DNA from: Engraulis encrasicolus
Lineage: Eukaryota > Chordata > Actinopteri > Clupeiformes > Engraulidae
DNA length: 64,000 nucleotides
Direction: 5' to 3'
Assembly (NCBI RefSeq): GCF_034702125.1
Contig: NC_085865.1
Location: forward strand, 37,593,960-37,657,959
The notes below the pieces were generated by a model that worked only from the letters and a program-made list of their open reading frames with translations, made no database searches and was not told the DNA's origin. Made by a program: the position numbers and the translations under genes. Shown one piece after another: positions 1-60,009 of this stretch (its first letter is position 1; each line of letters starts with the position of its first letter).

Positions 1-145
1 TACTGTCTATGTCTATACTGTCTATGTCCTTACCTAGATTAGTCTATGTCTGCATGGGAGAGCAAGAAACGCAATTTCAAATTCTTTGTATGACCAGTGC
101 ATGTAAAGAAATTGACAATAAACTTGACTTGACTTGACTTGACTG
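1..145 (+). repeat. dispersed repeat with (AAGTC/GACTT)n tail, copy 1
   Basis: This copy ends in tandem TTGAC-type units after attgacaataaac. The same sequence in reverse orientation is at about 22300-22510 and 37642-37815, and a fragment at 14569-14625. All copies share the block around tgcatgggagagcaag and the short gacatagacagt units. It is probably the 3' end of a retroposon family; I cannot name it. Confidence 0.6.
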
Positions 146-853
146 TACTTTCAGAAAATGTTTAGAAAACTGATTATGCCTTTCTGGCTACAAAAGTTGC
201 CGCAACATGGTATTGGAAAAAAAATGTCATTATAATATTTCCTGAAAAAGAGAATGATAATCATACATTTATCCAGGCAGAATGACCTGGCTTATTTTTT
301 CTGTCTATGTCTTTCTCTCTGTTAAAAGCAGAATTCATGCATTCTGACATCCTAGTTGACCGTGGCAGCTGCTGCCGAACTGCATCATAGCTGTCTCTTG
401 AGTCACTCAAATCACCCAAATTGCTTTTGTCTCTTCTGTCGCCTGCTCCTCCATACAAAGTCATTTTTTCTTTTTCAAACATTTCTTTATTGAACTTTTG
501 TTATGTTACATTTCACAACCCACACCCACCCCAAACCCAAGGCACACACACAAAAGCAAAATACAAATAACAGTAATGGTAGCATACAAAGTCAATTACT
601 TCTGTCGCCGTTGTTGCTCTAGTTGCTTTTGATGTGTTTGGTTTGTGCAGTTCCAGTCTTCCTGCTTTCATACACCTTCCTTACATACTCATGTGGTCAG
701 GTCAGGATGGGGAGGCGTTCAGGGCCTCCGTATGGATTCGGCCGTGACCCTGGTTAGGTCCGCCGAGTCCACTCACTCCTGTCCTGATTACATAATCGTT
801 AGCTGCCCCTTACCTACATCAAGGACGGCCGCTGTGATGTCATTGCTCTCAGT

Positions 854-866
854 TGACCTTTGACCC
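854..866 (+). promoter_or_regulatory. DR1-type nuclear-receptor motif
   Basis: TGACCT, one spacer base, TGACCC is a near-consensus DR1 (HNF4/RXR/PPAR class), on the reverse complement of AGGTCA repeats. It lies in a GC-rich unique stretch. Function is not shown by sequence alone. Confidence 0.3.
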
Positions 867-1089
867 CAGAAATGGCGGTCAGGGTCAGCCGCTTTGTCCC
901 CTTCAGCCACGCCCTTGTCCCCAATGACGACCCCTTAAAAAAAGTCACGTTTATGAAGGAAGACACTTAAGTGTTATGTTTTTGCTCACCACTCCTCCAC
1001 CCCTCTCTCTTACTTTTTTTCCTTTTCCTCCTCCTGTCGGCCCATCTTCCTCTCTCTCTCTGCCCCTCTCTTCTTCCTCTCCTCCTTTT

Positions 1090-1300
1090 TTATTTGGTGG
1101 TATTTTTATTTTACGGCTCCCTCTGAGCGAAACGCTTTTACCATAAATCCTGCCCCTCGCCCCTCTATCATTATCGGATATCTGTACAAAATAATTAGCT
1201 CACTGCCCAAGATTAATTCCTGCAGAAGTGGACGGGATAGCTTTACAAGAGGCGAAGGGGAGGCAAATTACAGCCCGGCCTGATTTACAGCGCTTAAAGA
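1090..1300. promoter_or_regulatory. candidate conserved noncoding island
   Basis: This is a non-repetitive, AT-balanced stretch between pyrimidine tracts, with TAATTA/GATTAA-type homeodomain-like sites (near 1190-1215) and no reading frame. The appearance is that of intronic enhancers in vertebrate developmental loci. This is inference only. Confidence 0.25.
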
Positions 1301-1478
1301 AGAGGTCGCTGCCTGCACTGCCTGCCTGCTTGTCTGCCTGCACGCTGCGCCTCGCTCAGCCTCTCCTCTTCCCTCGGCGTGTCCGTCTGCTTGCCTCTCT
1401 CTTCCTCTTTTAATGGATGTCAATCTAAGAGGCCTCTCTCTTCCTCCATCTGCCTCCTTGTCGGTGCCTGTACACTGT

Positions 1479-1770
1479 GGGTGCATTCCAATATGGAACC
1501 TTGCGTCCTCCACGTGTGCTTGTGGCCTCATACCAGAAGTAATGCGTCATGATGACATCACTGACAACAGCATTATATTTCAATATCTCGCAAAATTCAG
1601 TTGTAAAGTCATTTTCTCATTTGCTAACTGGATGGTGTATGACAGTCCCCCAAAAGTTGTTGTGGCCAGGCTGACAGCTGGAAAACTATTGTTTTCTCCA
1701 CAGAGGAGGGGCCAGGAGGCGAGGCGAGGCCACAAGTGGAGGATGCAAGGTTGCGTATTGGAATGCACCC
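1479..1770. mobile_element. MITE with about 48-bp terminal inverted repeats (family M1), complete copy
   Basis: The ends gggtgcattccaatat and its reverse complement near atattggaatgcaccc bound a 292-bp unit. The inverted match continues through the block ending gtggcctc / gaggccac. There is no transposase frame. Related copies: 1880-2017 (deleted), 17763-18012, and 25256-26096 (interrupted). Confidence 0.75.
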
Positions 1771-1879
1771 TCTGTCTCCGCCTGTCTCCTTGTCGGTGCC
1801 TGTACAGTGCTTCTCTATGCCTCTTCTGGCCTTTGTGCCTCTGTGCCTCTCTTCCTCTGTGTCCACTTCAATGTGTAAT

Positions 1880-2017
1880 CTACCATCCTCCCTTGTGCTT
1901 GTGGCCTCATGATGATGTCACTAAAGATGGAAGTTAAATTCAGTGTGGAAAAGTGCAATTCAAAGGTCATAATCTCATTTGAAGTGAAGAACGAGGCCAC
2001 AAGCACAAGGTGAGGGC
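1880..2017. mobile_element. MITE family M1, internally deleted copy
   Basis: A short unit with inverted ends around ccttgtgcttgtggcctc and its complement near 1990-2012, sharing the inner block of the 1479-1770 element. Confidence 0.6.
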
Positions 2018-2730
2018 AGGCGGTTAGATAATAGGCGTGTTTGAGATTATGCAACAACTACATGTGTAGATGGTTTGCAATGCATTCTGGGTTGAATGCA
2101 TGATGGTTAGAAATACAAGTAGTGTTCGACTTCACCAGATTTCCTGATGTGACAAAGACGCGATGTGTCACATGGTCTCAAACATTCTCAGGATCAAAGC
2201 GATAGCAAACGGACCATGCAATTCCTACAGGTGCTGATCCTTGTTGATGCTCGTTGCAAGCGTTGACATACCGCCTCCTCGGTGACGTACCTTTTGAACT
2301 GGTTGGCCAAAAGTTCACTGATGTCTGTGTAGATGCTTTGTCCCACTCCCCTTAAAAACTTTGCACTGCACCTCTCTTTAGCTCCTCCTCCCCACCTGTC
2401 TCCCCACACCCCGCATGTGATGTGTTACCTAGATAAAACTGGTGCGAGCTCATTGTCTTGATCAAATCTGTGTTAGCACCACCTACGCCGTGACGAGGAA
2501 TTCTTGTTCATGTGGTATACAGTAGTCGTCGATCACATAGTTTGACCCGAATGCACCTAATGAGATGGTCCCTCTGTGTCTTCTGCTTCTTCCTTGAACT
2601 GCAGGCCTCTCGTCGGGGGGATGGTCGTTCCTCCCTTCTAATAGATATCAATTTGAGATGCCTCTTCCTCTTCCTCTCTTTGTCTGTCTTTGTGCATCGC
2701 CCTCCGTATCTCTGTTTCTCTGAGAAGCTC

Positions 2731-2735
2731 CCTGC

Positions 2736-2802
<67 letters not shown>

Positions 2803-2830
2803 TCTCTTTCTCTTTCTCTTTCTCTCTCAG
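2731..2830. repeat. (CT)n microsatellite, grading into CTTTCT
   Basis: Uninterrupted CT dinucleotides followed by hexameric CTTTCT-like units. Pyrimidine-rich on the + strand. Confidence 0.95.
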
Positions 2831-3584
2831 CCTGCTGCAGAGAGCTTTCTCCAGACGTGTAGAGCATGGCCCTGTATATAGATGACATTTGAATGTCCCA
2901 TATCAGAATGATATTAGGAACTCAGGTTCTTTATGAAAGACTGGTAGTGACTTGCTCTTTAATTTGTTTGATGTCTAATAGTAGCCACTTGATTTGAAAA
3001 AATGACATATTTACCCAAATTTCAAAGTATAATAATGTTGCAGTTATTGTAGCTTTTATTTTCATGTAATTTTTCAGTATATATTTTACATGACGTGTCT
3101 TACAGACACAGTACCTAAAGGAGATAAGTGTTATTATCTGCCAGATCCCTTGATATTCCCACAGTGTGAAAACCCCTGATAACTGCTTGGCAATTACCAT
3201 CACCTCTATAATTAGTGTTTTCTTTAAGACGTGGTGCAAATTGGGAACTGATGTGTGTCTAATCTTCACATAAGTGTTTCTCCTCCACTTAAAAACAATG
3301 CAACATGCAAACGCTAAAACTCTCACTAACACACACACAGACACACCGACTGGAGTCATGGGCGTCAGGTTCGAGTGGTCGCCTAGATCCTCTGATCTCA
3401 GGCGAACATGACCGGGTGTAGTTTACGTGAGAAAAGCGCTGCCATGACAAATCGCTCTCTTGGCAATGGGGTGGCAGCCATCTTCAAAGGCCCTCCCAAG
3501 ATGGCTCCTGTTGAAGGAGCCTGTACAAACACAACACGACTCCCAACAAGCAGGCAGACAGGCCCACACCACATGTGTGGCAGA

Positions 3585-3720
3585 GTTACCCCCCAACTGC
3601 TCTGGCCTCATGGTTGAGGAGAGTGCAACTGCAGAGTTGCAGGTTCGAATGCCACACGTCCTGTAAGAAAAGTCAGGATGGGTAGTGTGATTACCCACCC
3701 TGTAACGAATGCACACTTTT
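3585..3720 (+). mobile_element. tRNA-derived SINE-like unit
   Basis: It has an A-box-like tggcctcatggttgagga and a B-box-like ggttcgaatgcc about 40 bp apart, the layout of a tRNA-derived pol III promoter. No 3' LINE tail was identified. Confidence 0.45.
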
Positions 3721-4014
3721 CTCACCTGACTAATGGTTGATCTTGGCATTGAAGAGTTGCATGGGATCTTCAAACTTAGGCAGCCTTTTGATTGACTCTC
3801 CTGACACTGTCCCCATGTGTATCTATCTATCTATCTATCCATAGTGTTAAAGTGAAGTTGTGTTAAAAAGTGGCTTCCCATTGACCTGGCAGACATGTTG
3901 AAATAACTTGAAACCTAAAGCAGCAAATGAAGCACAAGTGTTGCAACCGTGAACTCCTGAACTCCAATACTACAGTATGTTTTTTTTGTCTTTTGATTGC
4001 TTGCTTCGATTTGT

Positions 4015-4186
<172 letters not shown>

Positions 4187-4428
4187 GTCGAGCGCATATG
4201 TGGGATTTTGACAACTTTATTTGTTGTGTGCTGACTGCTTGCTTGTTTGAGTTTTTCGTCTTTTCAAATATGTGTGTGTGTGTGTCTCGCGGCGTTTGTT
4301 TCCACTCCTCATCCATCTGGCCCCTGTGTTACGACTCCATCAGAGTGGCCTGAGTGTGTGCCATGCCTTCGATCCCCATTTTGCATTCCGGCACATTTGT
4401 GTGTTTGTGCCTGTGCATGGCTTGCCTT

Positions 4429-4430
<2 letters not shown>

Positions 4431-4486
<56 letters not shown>

Positions 4487-4506
4487 CATGTGTGTGTGTG
4501 TGTGCT

Positions 4507-4540
<34 letters not shown>

Positions 4541-4616
4541 CGTGTGTGTGTGTGTGTGTGTGCTCGTGTGTGTGTGCTCGTGTGTGTGTGTGTGTGTGTG
4601 TGCTCCTGTGTTTGTG
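4431..4616. repeat. (GT)n array with recurrent GCTC interruptions
   Basis: GT runs separated at irregular spacing by gctcat or gctcgt, giving a higher-order pattern. Confidence 0.95.
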
Positions 4617-4790
4617 TGTGTGTGCCTTGCCTTCACTCCTCGTTTCTCATGCCGGCACATTGGAATCAATCAGCTGTCGCCACCACACCGCTCCACACCG
4701 CCGCCACAAAGTGGTCAATGCTCTTTTATCAAGGTCATTTTAATTCAACACCACCACCACCACACACACACACTCTTCCTGTCTACGCAA

Positions 4791-4831
<41 letters not shown>

Positions 4832-5349
4832 CACATAGAGACAAGGTGAAGTGTGAGTGTGTGTGTGTGTGTGTACGGGTGTAGGTGGGTGGTGTGTGTG
4901 TGTGTGTATATGTTTGTGTTTATTAGTGCTTCATCCCATGATTGAAATGGAGCTTTGGTGTTCTCGCAGGCCGTAAATCAGCGTGTCACTCAGCTGGTTT
5001 AGTGCTTTGTTTCCCATTTCAATCAAACGGGGGGACTCTTTAAAGGCGGAAAAGCACCATGACCCCCCCTTGCCCCCTTTACCCCCGCTCCTGCCCCCCC
5101 GTCCCCTCCCCCCGGCACATGCCAAACACTACTCCCCCTTCATGGCCGTGGTATGAACAGAAGGGCAGTGTTGGCAGCACTCCCCCATGACCGCCTGCCT
5201 GCCTTCTTCCTTGACAAGTGACTAAAATCATTGTGTGGTTTTTATATACACTTGGGCTCATTTGATTTCCCTTTTCACCTTTTCTCAAAATGAGAGCCCC
5301 CCCGATATATATATGTGCATAAGGGCTTGTCCATTAGGCCTTATTACAT

Positions 5350-5790
5350 ATGAAATCCCACCCTCTGCCTACCACTTTGCCACTCTCCCTCCTTTCCTCT
5401 CTTTCTCGCTCCCTTCCCTTCCTCCCTCCCTCTTTCCTTCTCCAGCACTCTGCTCCATCTCTCCTCTCTCCCCCTTCCTTTGCCTCCCTCTGTCTCGCTC
5501 TTTCTCTGCCCCACCTCTTCTCTACCCTCTCCCTTGATTCCTGCCATCTCTGATTTTTTCTCCAGCTTTTACTCTCCTTTCCCCCATCAGGTTCTCCTTT
5601 TCTCCTCCCTCCAACTTTTTTCCTCTTTTCCTTTTGTCATTTTCTCCCTCCTTACCTCCATCTCTCCATTTCCTCCTCCTGTGCCTCACTCTCTTTTCCC
5701 CCTCTCCTTTTCATATTTCCCTCCGTTCCTTCTCCTGTTTTCCTTCTATTCCTCCGTTTCTCTCCCCTTCTCCCAGTAGGCCCACAACCC
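5350..5790. repeat. long polypyrimidine tract (+ strand)
   Basis: Nearly all bases over more than 400 bp are C or T, in non-tandem order (ctccctcc, cttttcc and similar). It is low-complexity and not coding, although frames rich in Ser, Leu and Pro stay open across it. Confidence 0.9.
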
Positions 5791-5970
5791 CTCCGCCTCA
5801 TCACACTGAGAGGAGGCTGGCCTCGGCAGGTCAAAAGCCACTTATAGATGCTAATTCCAAACCGCTAATAAAACCTAGCCTAGCCTCTCCCCTCTTCCCC
5901 ATTAAACGGAAAAAGCCTCCATTTAGATTCTTTTTTGCAGCTGTTAAAAGGAGAATTCCGGCCAAATGAT
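5780..5970. promoter_or_regulatory. candidate conserved noncoding island
   Basis: Unique sequence directly after a long pyrimidine tract, with several CTAAT and TTAAA-like sites (gctaattcc, cgctaataaa, cattaaacgg). No coding signature. Inference from base texture only. Confidence 0.25.
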
Positions 5971-6827
5971 TCAACATGCAGTCATATTGCTTGCGTACAC
6001 TATCCCTCACTTGTCAGTAAAATATCATCCCAAAAGTAATGGCTGTGTTGTAAGGTGTCTGATGTTGCATAACTTTTGGGATGGCATTTCCGTTTCCGTT
6101 CAGTTTTTAAACAAGCCATGCTTGTCATGCAAGATGCTGTGTCTTCGGGTACTGATAAATCAATGGTTGAGGATGCATATTCCTGCCAATTTGAGCATGC
6201 AGTTGTATTGCTCATGCTACCTTTGACTTGACAGTACCCGACTGTTTAACTGGAATTAACTGGTATACATCTAAACAATATTTACAAACCATGCCTGCAT
6301 TACAATGGCCAGGATCTCAGAAAGGACGGAACATTTTTTTTTTAACTTTGTCAGGTTCCTATTCATTTCTTTTGTTTTGCATTTCTTTTGTGACTGTGCC
6401 AGAGTGCCCCCCCCCAATCCATTTCTATTTTAATTCCTACTGCTACTGCTTCTTCTTGTGTAACCCTTGTCTGCTGTCAACAGTTGTAAAACGTTGTAGA
6501 GTCGCTATAAACTTCTGAATGCAGACATGCTCAGGTGTGAATGCGTTGATGAGTGATGCGGCATATAAACCTGTCCACAGGTGGGTGTCCTTGCACCTAG
6601 TTGTCAAAACTACGCCTAGGGGCAGTTGGCTCACACACATTTTAATGCACCCTCTTACACACCTCTCCGCCCACCTATTTGTCTCTTTTGTGCGCCTGTG
6701 TTTTTGTAATGTGTTTATATGCGCTCTGTGGAGTCACATTAGTCAGGTGTGTGCGTGTGTGTACGTGTTTCCCGTGCGCGCGTGCGTGTTGGGTGTTTAT
6801 GTAGAATTACACTTGTGGAATTACACG

Positions 6828-6946
6828 GTGTGTGTGTGTGTGTGGTGTGTGTGGTGTGTGTGGTGTGTGTGGTGTGTGTGGTGTGTGTGGTGTGTGTGGT
6901 GTGTGTGGTGTGTGTGGTGTGTGTGGTGTGTGTGGTGTGTGTGTTC
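6828..6946. repeat. minisatellite of 10-bp GTGTGTGTGG units
   Basis: About eleven near-identical units of gtgtgtgtgg in tandem. Confidence 0.95.
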
Positions 6947-7926
6947 CAGCCCTCAGCTTTAGACCTCCATTGTCCCTCTTCTACGGTCATTAATTTAAAA
7001 TGGCCACCCCATCCTCTCCTCCTCCTCGCCTCTACTCCTCCTCCTGCTCCCCGCAGGAAGCCGGTGTGTGTTTACGAGGCGTGGGCCAGGCCGCTATTTT
7101 ACTAATGGAGGGGGCCTCACCTAAATAAAGCTTAATGGCTCATTTCATCTCCCCGCGCCAAGCACCAACGCTGCCCCACAGACGGACAGGGAAGATGGGT
7201 GGTGGTGGAGGTTGTGGAAGTGGGGTTGCTGCTGCCTCACAGACTAAGGGCGCGATCACACCGGATGCAGATATTACAGTAGGAGTCAGATTTGTTCTAT
7301 TGTTTGTTAGTGAAAATGAGCATATTGCGCGTCGAATATCATCAGCACAAGGCGGATTACGGATATTCTTCCTCTCCGCGCCAGGCGGATCGAGTTTAAA
7401 AAAAGTTCAACCCATGGCAGAAAATCCGAGATGGGGATGGTGGTGAGAATCAGAATGAATAATGGCCATAAAAAGAAGGTGGTGTGGTGTGGTGTTGCTG
7501 GTGGTGGTATCGATGTTGCTGGTTCTGCATGTGTCCACAGAGAGACAGACATAGGGGTGTTTGTGGTGCCTTTACAAAAGAGGGGTGGTGGTGGTGGTGG
7601 GGATGGGGATGATGGAGGTGGTGCTGCTGCTGCTACCACCCATAGACAGAGAGGAGGGAGGTGATGGTGTTTAGACCGTAAGGAGAAAAGGAGGCATAAA
7701 AAGGGAGGATTAAAGTGAAAGGGGGGAGCGATGACCCATGGGCGTGTGTGTACTTCTCTGCAGAATTTCGTCCTGTGTGACTTGTTGTAAACTCTGGAAG
7801 AGAAATTCCATGTTGAACAAGTGTGCAAAAAGAAATATTTGTGTCGTATTTGAGCCGTTTGTGAAGGTGAATGTTTTTGTTGATTGAAGTAACACATTCC
7901 TACATTCTCTTTTTTGTCCTTTACAG

Positions 7927-54839
<46,913 letters not shown>

Positions 54840-56515
54840 GGAACGGCCGGTCTCTCGCGTCGGACGGGGGTTGGTGTCAGCGTCGCTGTCGCTGGGGCAA
54901 CGCAACCGACCTGGGTGGCAACTGTTGCCGTGGTGAATGGTGATGGTGGCTGTTGTTGGTGGTGATGTGTAATGGTCGTGTCAGCAACCACTACTGTCAC
55001 ACAAAACAGCCACAATAGCCAAGAGACAGGGTCGGATCAGACAGGCCGCGCTCGTCTCGGGTGAAAGACTGGAAGTGATTGGATGAGAACGTAAATAACT
55101 CGCCAATCGGCGCACAGATATCCTGTCAAGATCTTCTCTTTTTTTTTTTTTTTTTTTGGAAACAGTGACTGTTGAAGCACTAAAAAGGCACTAGATGGAC
55201 ACTGCATAGCGGGCAAAGGACATTAAGACATTTTATTTTAAGATGATGTAACAATGTATTTTGAAGAAAAACCTATGTATTGAAAAGAAAAAAAAAGGAA
55301 TGGCTACTATAGATTTTAGTCGCTTCTGTGCAAAAACCTTCATTCTACAGCCAAGATTTAACTTTTGGGAGTTTGTACGCAAAAAAATGTACAAAAATGT
55401 ACCTGTTCAAAATGGCAAGTTCACCAAAGATTTAGCTGATTCACCACAATCAGATGCTTTTTAGCCTTGCTAACAGAAACCCTTGACTTTGCCATGCTGA
55501 AGCAAGAACTGATGCTTTAGTTTAAGCTAACACAAGCATACATAGACAGAAACGTAAGACATGCTAAAATACACTGGCCTTCTTTGTATTTTTAACAACA
55601 GTAACCACCCCCTGAAAGACCACTGAAGGAAAAACAAAAAGCAGCTTTCAACACCACTTAGCCGTGTTGAAGTTGGGGCTGCACTGAAATGACTGGATAT
55701 CGTCCAGTGTTAGCACAAGAGGCTAAAAACGTTAGCAATGCTAACAGAAGAAAGAGGGAGGGCTGGTCAAGATTTACCGCCAGCTCCACGAGGCGGCTGG
55801 AGCACCTTCAAGCATTAAAAGGGTCGAAGGTTGCTGAGCAGTAGGCCTTTGGGGACACGCATGGTCTCAGACTCTCACTAGAGCAGGCAAGCATCGTGCC
55901 ACAAGTCCAGCCACACGACCCTTTCTACCCCAAGAGCACCTACCCAACCTCCCTGGGTTTCCTCCTCAATGAAGTCTGCATGACTGAACCATTATTAACC
56001 AACAATAACAAAATGATAATTTTGTGGGATTTTTTTTGTACTTTGGTAATTAATATCAGCGTTAATTGCCATCATGATGTCTTCTGTATTTTCTTTTTTA
56101 TTTTTAAAAGTATTCTATTCCATGTTAAACAAGGTTTTTAAGACTGTGGAGACAGCGTTAAAAGCACGTTTTGTGGTGAGCAGTGTGGCCAATCGGTATA
56201 TTTGCCCATATGTTAGATGTCCACACATTTTTCTGTGTGCCGTTAACTTTGCACAGTACAGTGTGTTTGTACAGATTGTGTTTCTCTCCTCAGCTTTGGC
56301 CATGGAGCCCTCACATGTGGGACTTGAAGGCTGAAATCAGCTGCTTGATCTTTAAAAAGTGGACACAGTCTCAATGTGCACTCCCTGAAATGCAGTGCTG
56401 TCTTGACGCTCCAGAGTTCCTTCTGTACAGAGTGTGCATATCAGTGTACCCATGCCATGGGGGAGGTGAGGGTGTGTAAATGAATATGTATTAAAGAGAT
56501 GTTTTCAGGATTTAT
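54840..56515 (+). other. ube3c: ube3c 3' UTR with candidate ATTAAA poly(A) signal
   Basis: Sequence after the stop has no continuing frame. A candidate poly(A) signal ATTAAA is at 56490-56495, followed by a T-rich stretch. A second ATTAAA at 56798-56803 could be used instead. The first 200 bp are GC-rich, and the rest is AT-rich with A and T homopolymers. The 3' boundary is inferred; transcript ends are needed to fix it. Confidence 0.6.
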
Positions 56516-57192
56516 TTTTTTCCCTTTTCTTGCTTTCTTTTCTTTCTTTCTTTTTTCTTTCTAATGGGGAGAGAGAGTGGTCTGCACATTGGTTGTGTGC
56601 TCCAAAAACATTTTATTACTTAACTTTCACGGCAACATTTCAACCTTCATTTCAGATCTTTCTCAGTCCTTTAAGGCTTATGGGTCAAGTGGCCTTTTGT
56701 GCCTTTAGGGTGCCAAGTGTGTGGCACGCATGACCGTGAAATGTGTTGTGAGCTGAACATTTGGTTCATTATGGATTTTGATGGCCTCTGACATATAATT
56801 AAAGAAACATCCAGTTAAGATCCACTGAGCAAGGCCTACCCCACCCACTATCAGGCACATTAATGCTCGGAAGCAAATTAAGATTGTGTCTTCATCATAA
56901 ATCTGATGCCAGGCTGCATTACAGGGAAAGGAGAGTGTGGAAGTGGTACCGTGACAGCCGACTCTATGGAAGAAATGAGGAGTCGGAGGAAGGATGTGAA
57001 GATGGCGGTTAAATTTATTTTAACTAATAGCAGCCCACCAATAACCATGTAGATATTTACAGTGTGAAATTCCGGAATTCAATTCGAACAATATTTGTTA
57101 AAAACAGGCTGTATGCTTTGGTGCTTTATTTTATACACCTTTGTCCAGGCCAAGTGATTAGGACACGTGATTCTGATCATTTGGTGGATGGG

Positions 57193-57222
57193 TGAGCGAA
57201 TACTTTTGGTAATATAGTGCAT
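57193..57222. mobile_element. Tc1/mariner-like terminus fragment
   Basis: gggtgagcgaatacttttgg followed by taatatagtg is a common terminal sequence of fish Tc1/mariner elements. The partner end was not found. Confidence 0.4.
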
Positions 57223-59083
57223 CTCCTGTTATTGCAGTGCAATTATTTCTCCGGTCCTGTGACACCACAGGCCTTTACAGCAGGCGGTGGGAAAACTCAG
57301 AGAGCCGTAATTGGCTCTTAAATAGCTCAGTCCATCGAAGAGATCCATCATCTTGGATGCCATTAGATAAATACAGGTTCATTATAATGGATATGAAGGA
57401 CCGCATCAAAATATCACCGATGGGGAGTGCTCCACAGGCCTACGTTTAATGGATGTGTAGTCTCATACTAAATTGGTAGCTGAATAATTAATGTACATTA
57501 AAATAGCACAGTGACATCAGTACATTTAAGAGAAGAGTAAGTAAAGGATATTTTGAGTAATACTACAAATACAGTGTCAGTTTGCACAATAAAACCAACC
57601 TGTTTTCAAGCACAACTCTTTCTTTTTATTTAGCTTCTATTAATATTTAACTCGTGGAAATAATGATGCTAGAATTCAATTTTTGAATATTTAGGACAAA
57701 CATAAAAAGCTTTAATACAGGAAAGGCAGCTTGCTGAGAGAATTGTTCATGTTTATGCCCTGTAGTAAGAGCTTGCTTTTGCTTTTCACATTACAATGGA
57801 ATACTCATTCCACTATATTCTTCACTACTGGTCCATCCGATATCTATTGACGTCCAGCACAAAGAAAATGAATGAGCCTACTGTCCACACCAGGGGTGTC
57901 AACCTCCTGGTGGGCCACATCTGTAGTTTGATATGCCTGGTCTTAACACAGTGGTGGTTTATTGAGCAAGACCACCACCTAGTGGCAACAGAATGTCCAC
58001 AGCACAGTGTCAACATTTAGTGACCTCCAAATTGTGTATCTGCCCCATGCCCAATAGCTACACACAATCTAATCCAGACTGTTCAAAAAGATAATCTGAA
58101 TGAATGCTGAAGGGTAGTCTGTTTTACGAAGTAGGCAACATGCTCTCTTCCCTTGATTTCAGAAGCACTATAGTTGTGTTGTGGGTAATCATTGGGTTGT
58201 GTATAATTCAACTGAACATCTGTTTGACTAAAATCATTCATTATATCATGGTTCAGAATTATATAATCCGACACGATGGCAAATTGAGGCACTAATGAAT
58301 TGAACAGAGAGGGTGAGGGGAGCAGAAAGGTGTAGGCCTATTACTTGCCTTTTGACTCAAACATCTGTTACAAGACCTGAGCAAATCAGAGCAGCGCTAA
58401 ACAGCTTAAGAAATGAAATTAAACAAAACTTGAATATCTAATGCAGGAATGAAAGAGGACAGCTTTGGTAGGACAAAGAGACTGAATTACTGCAATCGAG
58501 CCTAACTTTCAGATAGCCTACTTTTTTATGGGGAAGGTGGTTGGATTGTGCACTGTGACTTGCATAAAAATACACAATTACCAAAGTTTATCAAGCTAAT
58601 TGATTAGGTGACAGGTTAAATCTTTCAAAACACACTCACTCAAACACACTCTCTCTCTGCTTTAATAGTTCACTGCTTGATGAGTCATTCATTAGAGGTT
58701 TATTTGCCCATTATATTTGCATACACACACTCGCCTCAGCAGCCTCGGGCTACCTCTTGAGCCACTGCTGAGATGCAGGTTCAGGTTTAAACATGAAGCA
58801 AGGGGAGGTGTGGACACATTCCTGAGGTAGAGTGCACTCCCACTGACTGAGAGATGTGCCATTCATATCAGTAAGTACATTTACATGTGAGAATAATAAT
58901 CAGTTATGACTAATGTGTGCATGTTTTTCTTACTTCTGTTCTGCAACTATGCAACAACAATGGCGCCTTAAGCATACAAATATCATAGGTAGCCTAGGTT
59001 TGCTAGTAAACCATTCAAAATGCACTGCAGTGCCTTTATGCATTGTGCTCAGCATTCTTGTGTCTTTGCTTACTGTATAGCTA

Positions 59084-59971
59084 TACACTCACCAGCCACT
59101 GTATTAGGAACACCTGTTACAAATGCACATTGAGGCAAAATTCTGATCACCCAAGCACATGGTGGCAACTCAATGCATTTGTGCATGTAGACATGGTCGA
59201 GATGATCTGATGCAGTTCAAACCGAGCATCATAATGGGGAAGAAAGGTTATTTAAATGACTTTGAACATGGCATGGCTGTCAAGCCGAAAGGGCTTGATT
59301 TGAAAATTTCAGAAAATACTGATCTACTGGGATTTTCACACACAACCATCTCTAGGGCTTACAAAGAATGGGACGAAAAAGGAAAAAAAATGCAGTGAGC
59401 AGCGATTCTGTGGGCAAAAATGCCTTGTTGATGGCAGCGGTCAGAGGAAAATGGCCAGACTGGTTTGAGCTGATAAAAATTTAAGTCAAACAACTACTCA
59501 TTACAACCGAGGTATGCATACGAGAATCCCTGATTAAATCAAATCTTGAGGTAAATGGGCTATAGCAGCAGAAAACCACATTTGGTGCCACTCCGGTCAG
59601 CTAAGAACAGGAAAATGAGTCAACAATTTGGACAGGTTCCCCATAAACGAGACTAGAAGATTGGAAAAATGTTGCCTGGTCTGATGAGTCTTGATATCTA
59701 CTGCAACACTCAGGTGGAATGGTTAGAATTTGGCGTCAAAAACATGAAAACATGGGTCAACCCTGCCTAACTTCAACGTTTCAGGCTGGGGATATAATGG
59801 CATAAGGATATTTTCTTAGCACAATTTGGGCCAATTAGTACCGATGTATCTTTGTTGGAATGCCACAGCCTACCTGAGTATTGTTGCAGGCAGTTCAGGC
59901 AGTTCTGAAGGCAAAAGGGGCTCCAACCCAGCACTAGAGAGGTGTTCCTAATGAAGTGGCCGGTGAGTGTA
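59084..59971 (+). mobile_element. Tc1/mariner-like transposon, degraded, both ends present
   Basis: Ends tacactcaccagccactgta and gtggccggtgagtgta are inverted, and the match extends through ttaggaacacct / aggtgttccta. It starts and ends at TA. Inside, a broken transposase reads GKKGYLNDFEHGMAV and FSHTTISRAYKEW, the N-terminal helix-turn-helix region of Tc1-like transposases, then stops at about 59398; later fragments are in other frames. Confidence 0.85.
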
Positions 59972-60009
59972 CATGGAGGGTTGTCTGATCTTGCCCCAGG
60001 GTAGAGTGT

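Noticed and set aside
1413..1937. 174-codon open frame on the + strand
   Set aside because: It runs across a MITE and low-complexity CT sequence; no family resemblance.
6000..6235. Possible MITE related to sequence near 36000-36120 and 37535-37590
   Set aside because: Shared phrases (gctcatgctac, gacttgacagtaccc) suggest a common repeat, but I could not define the ends.
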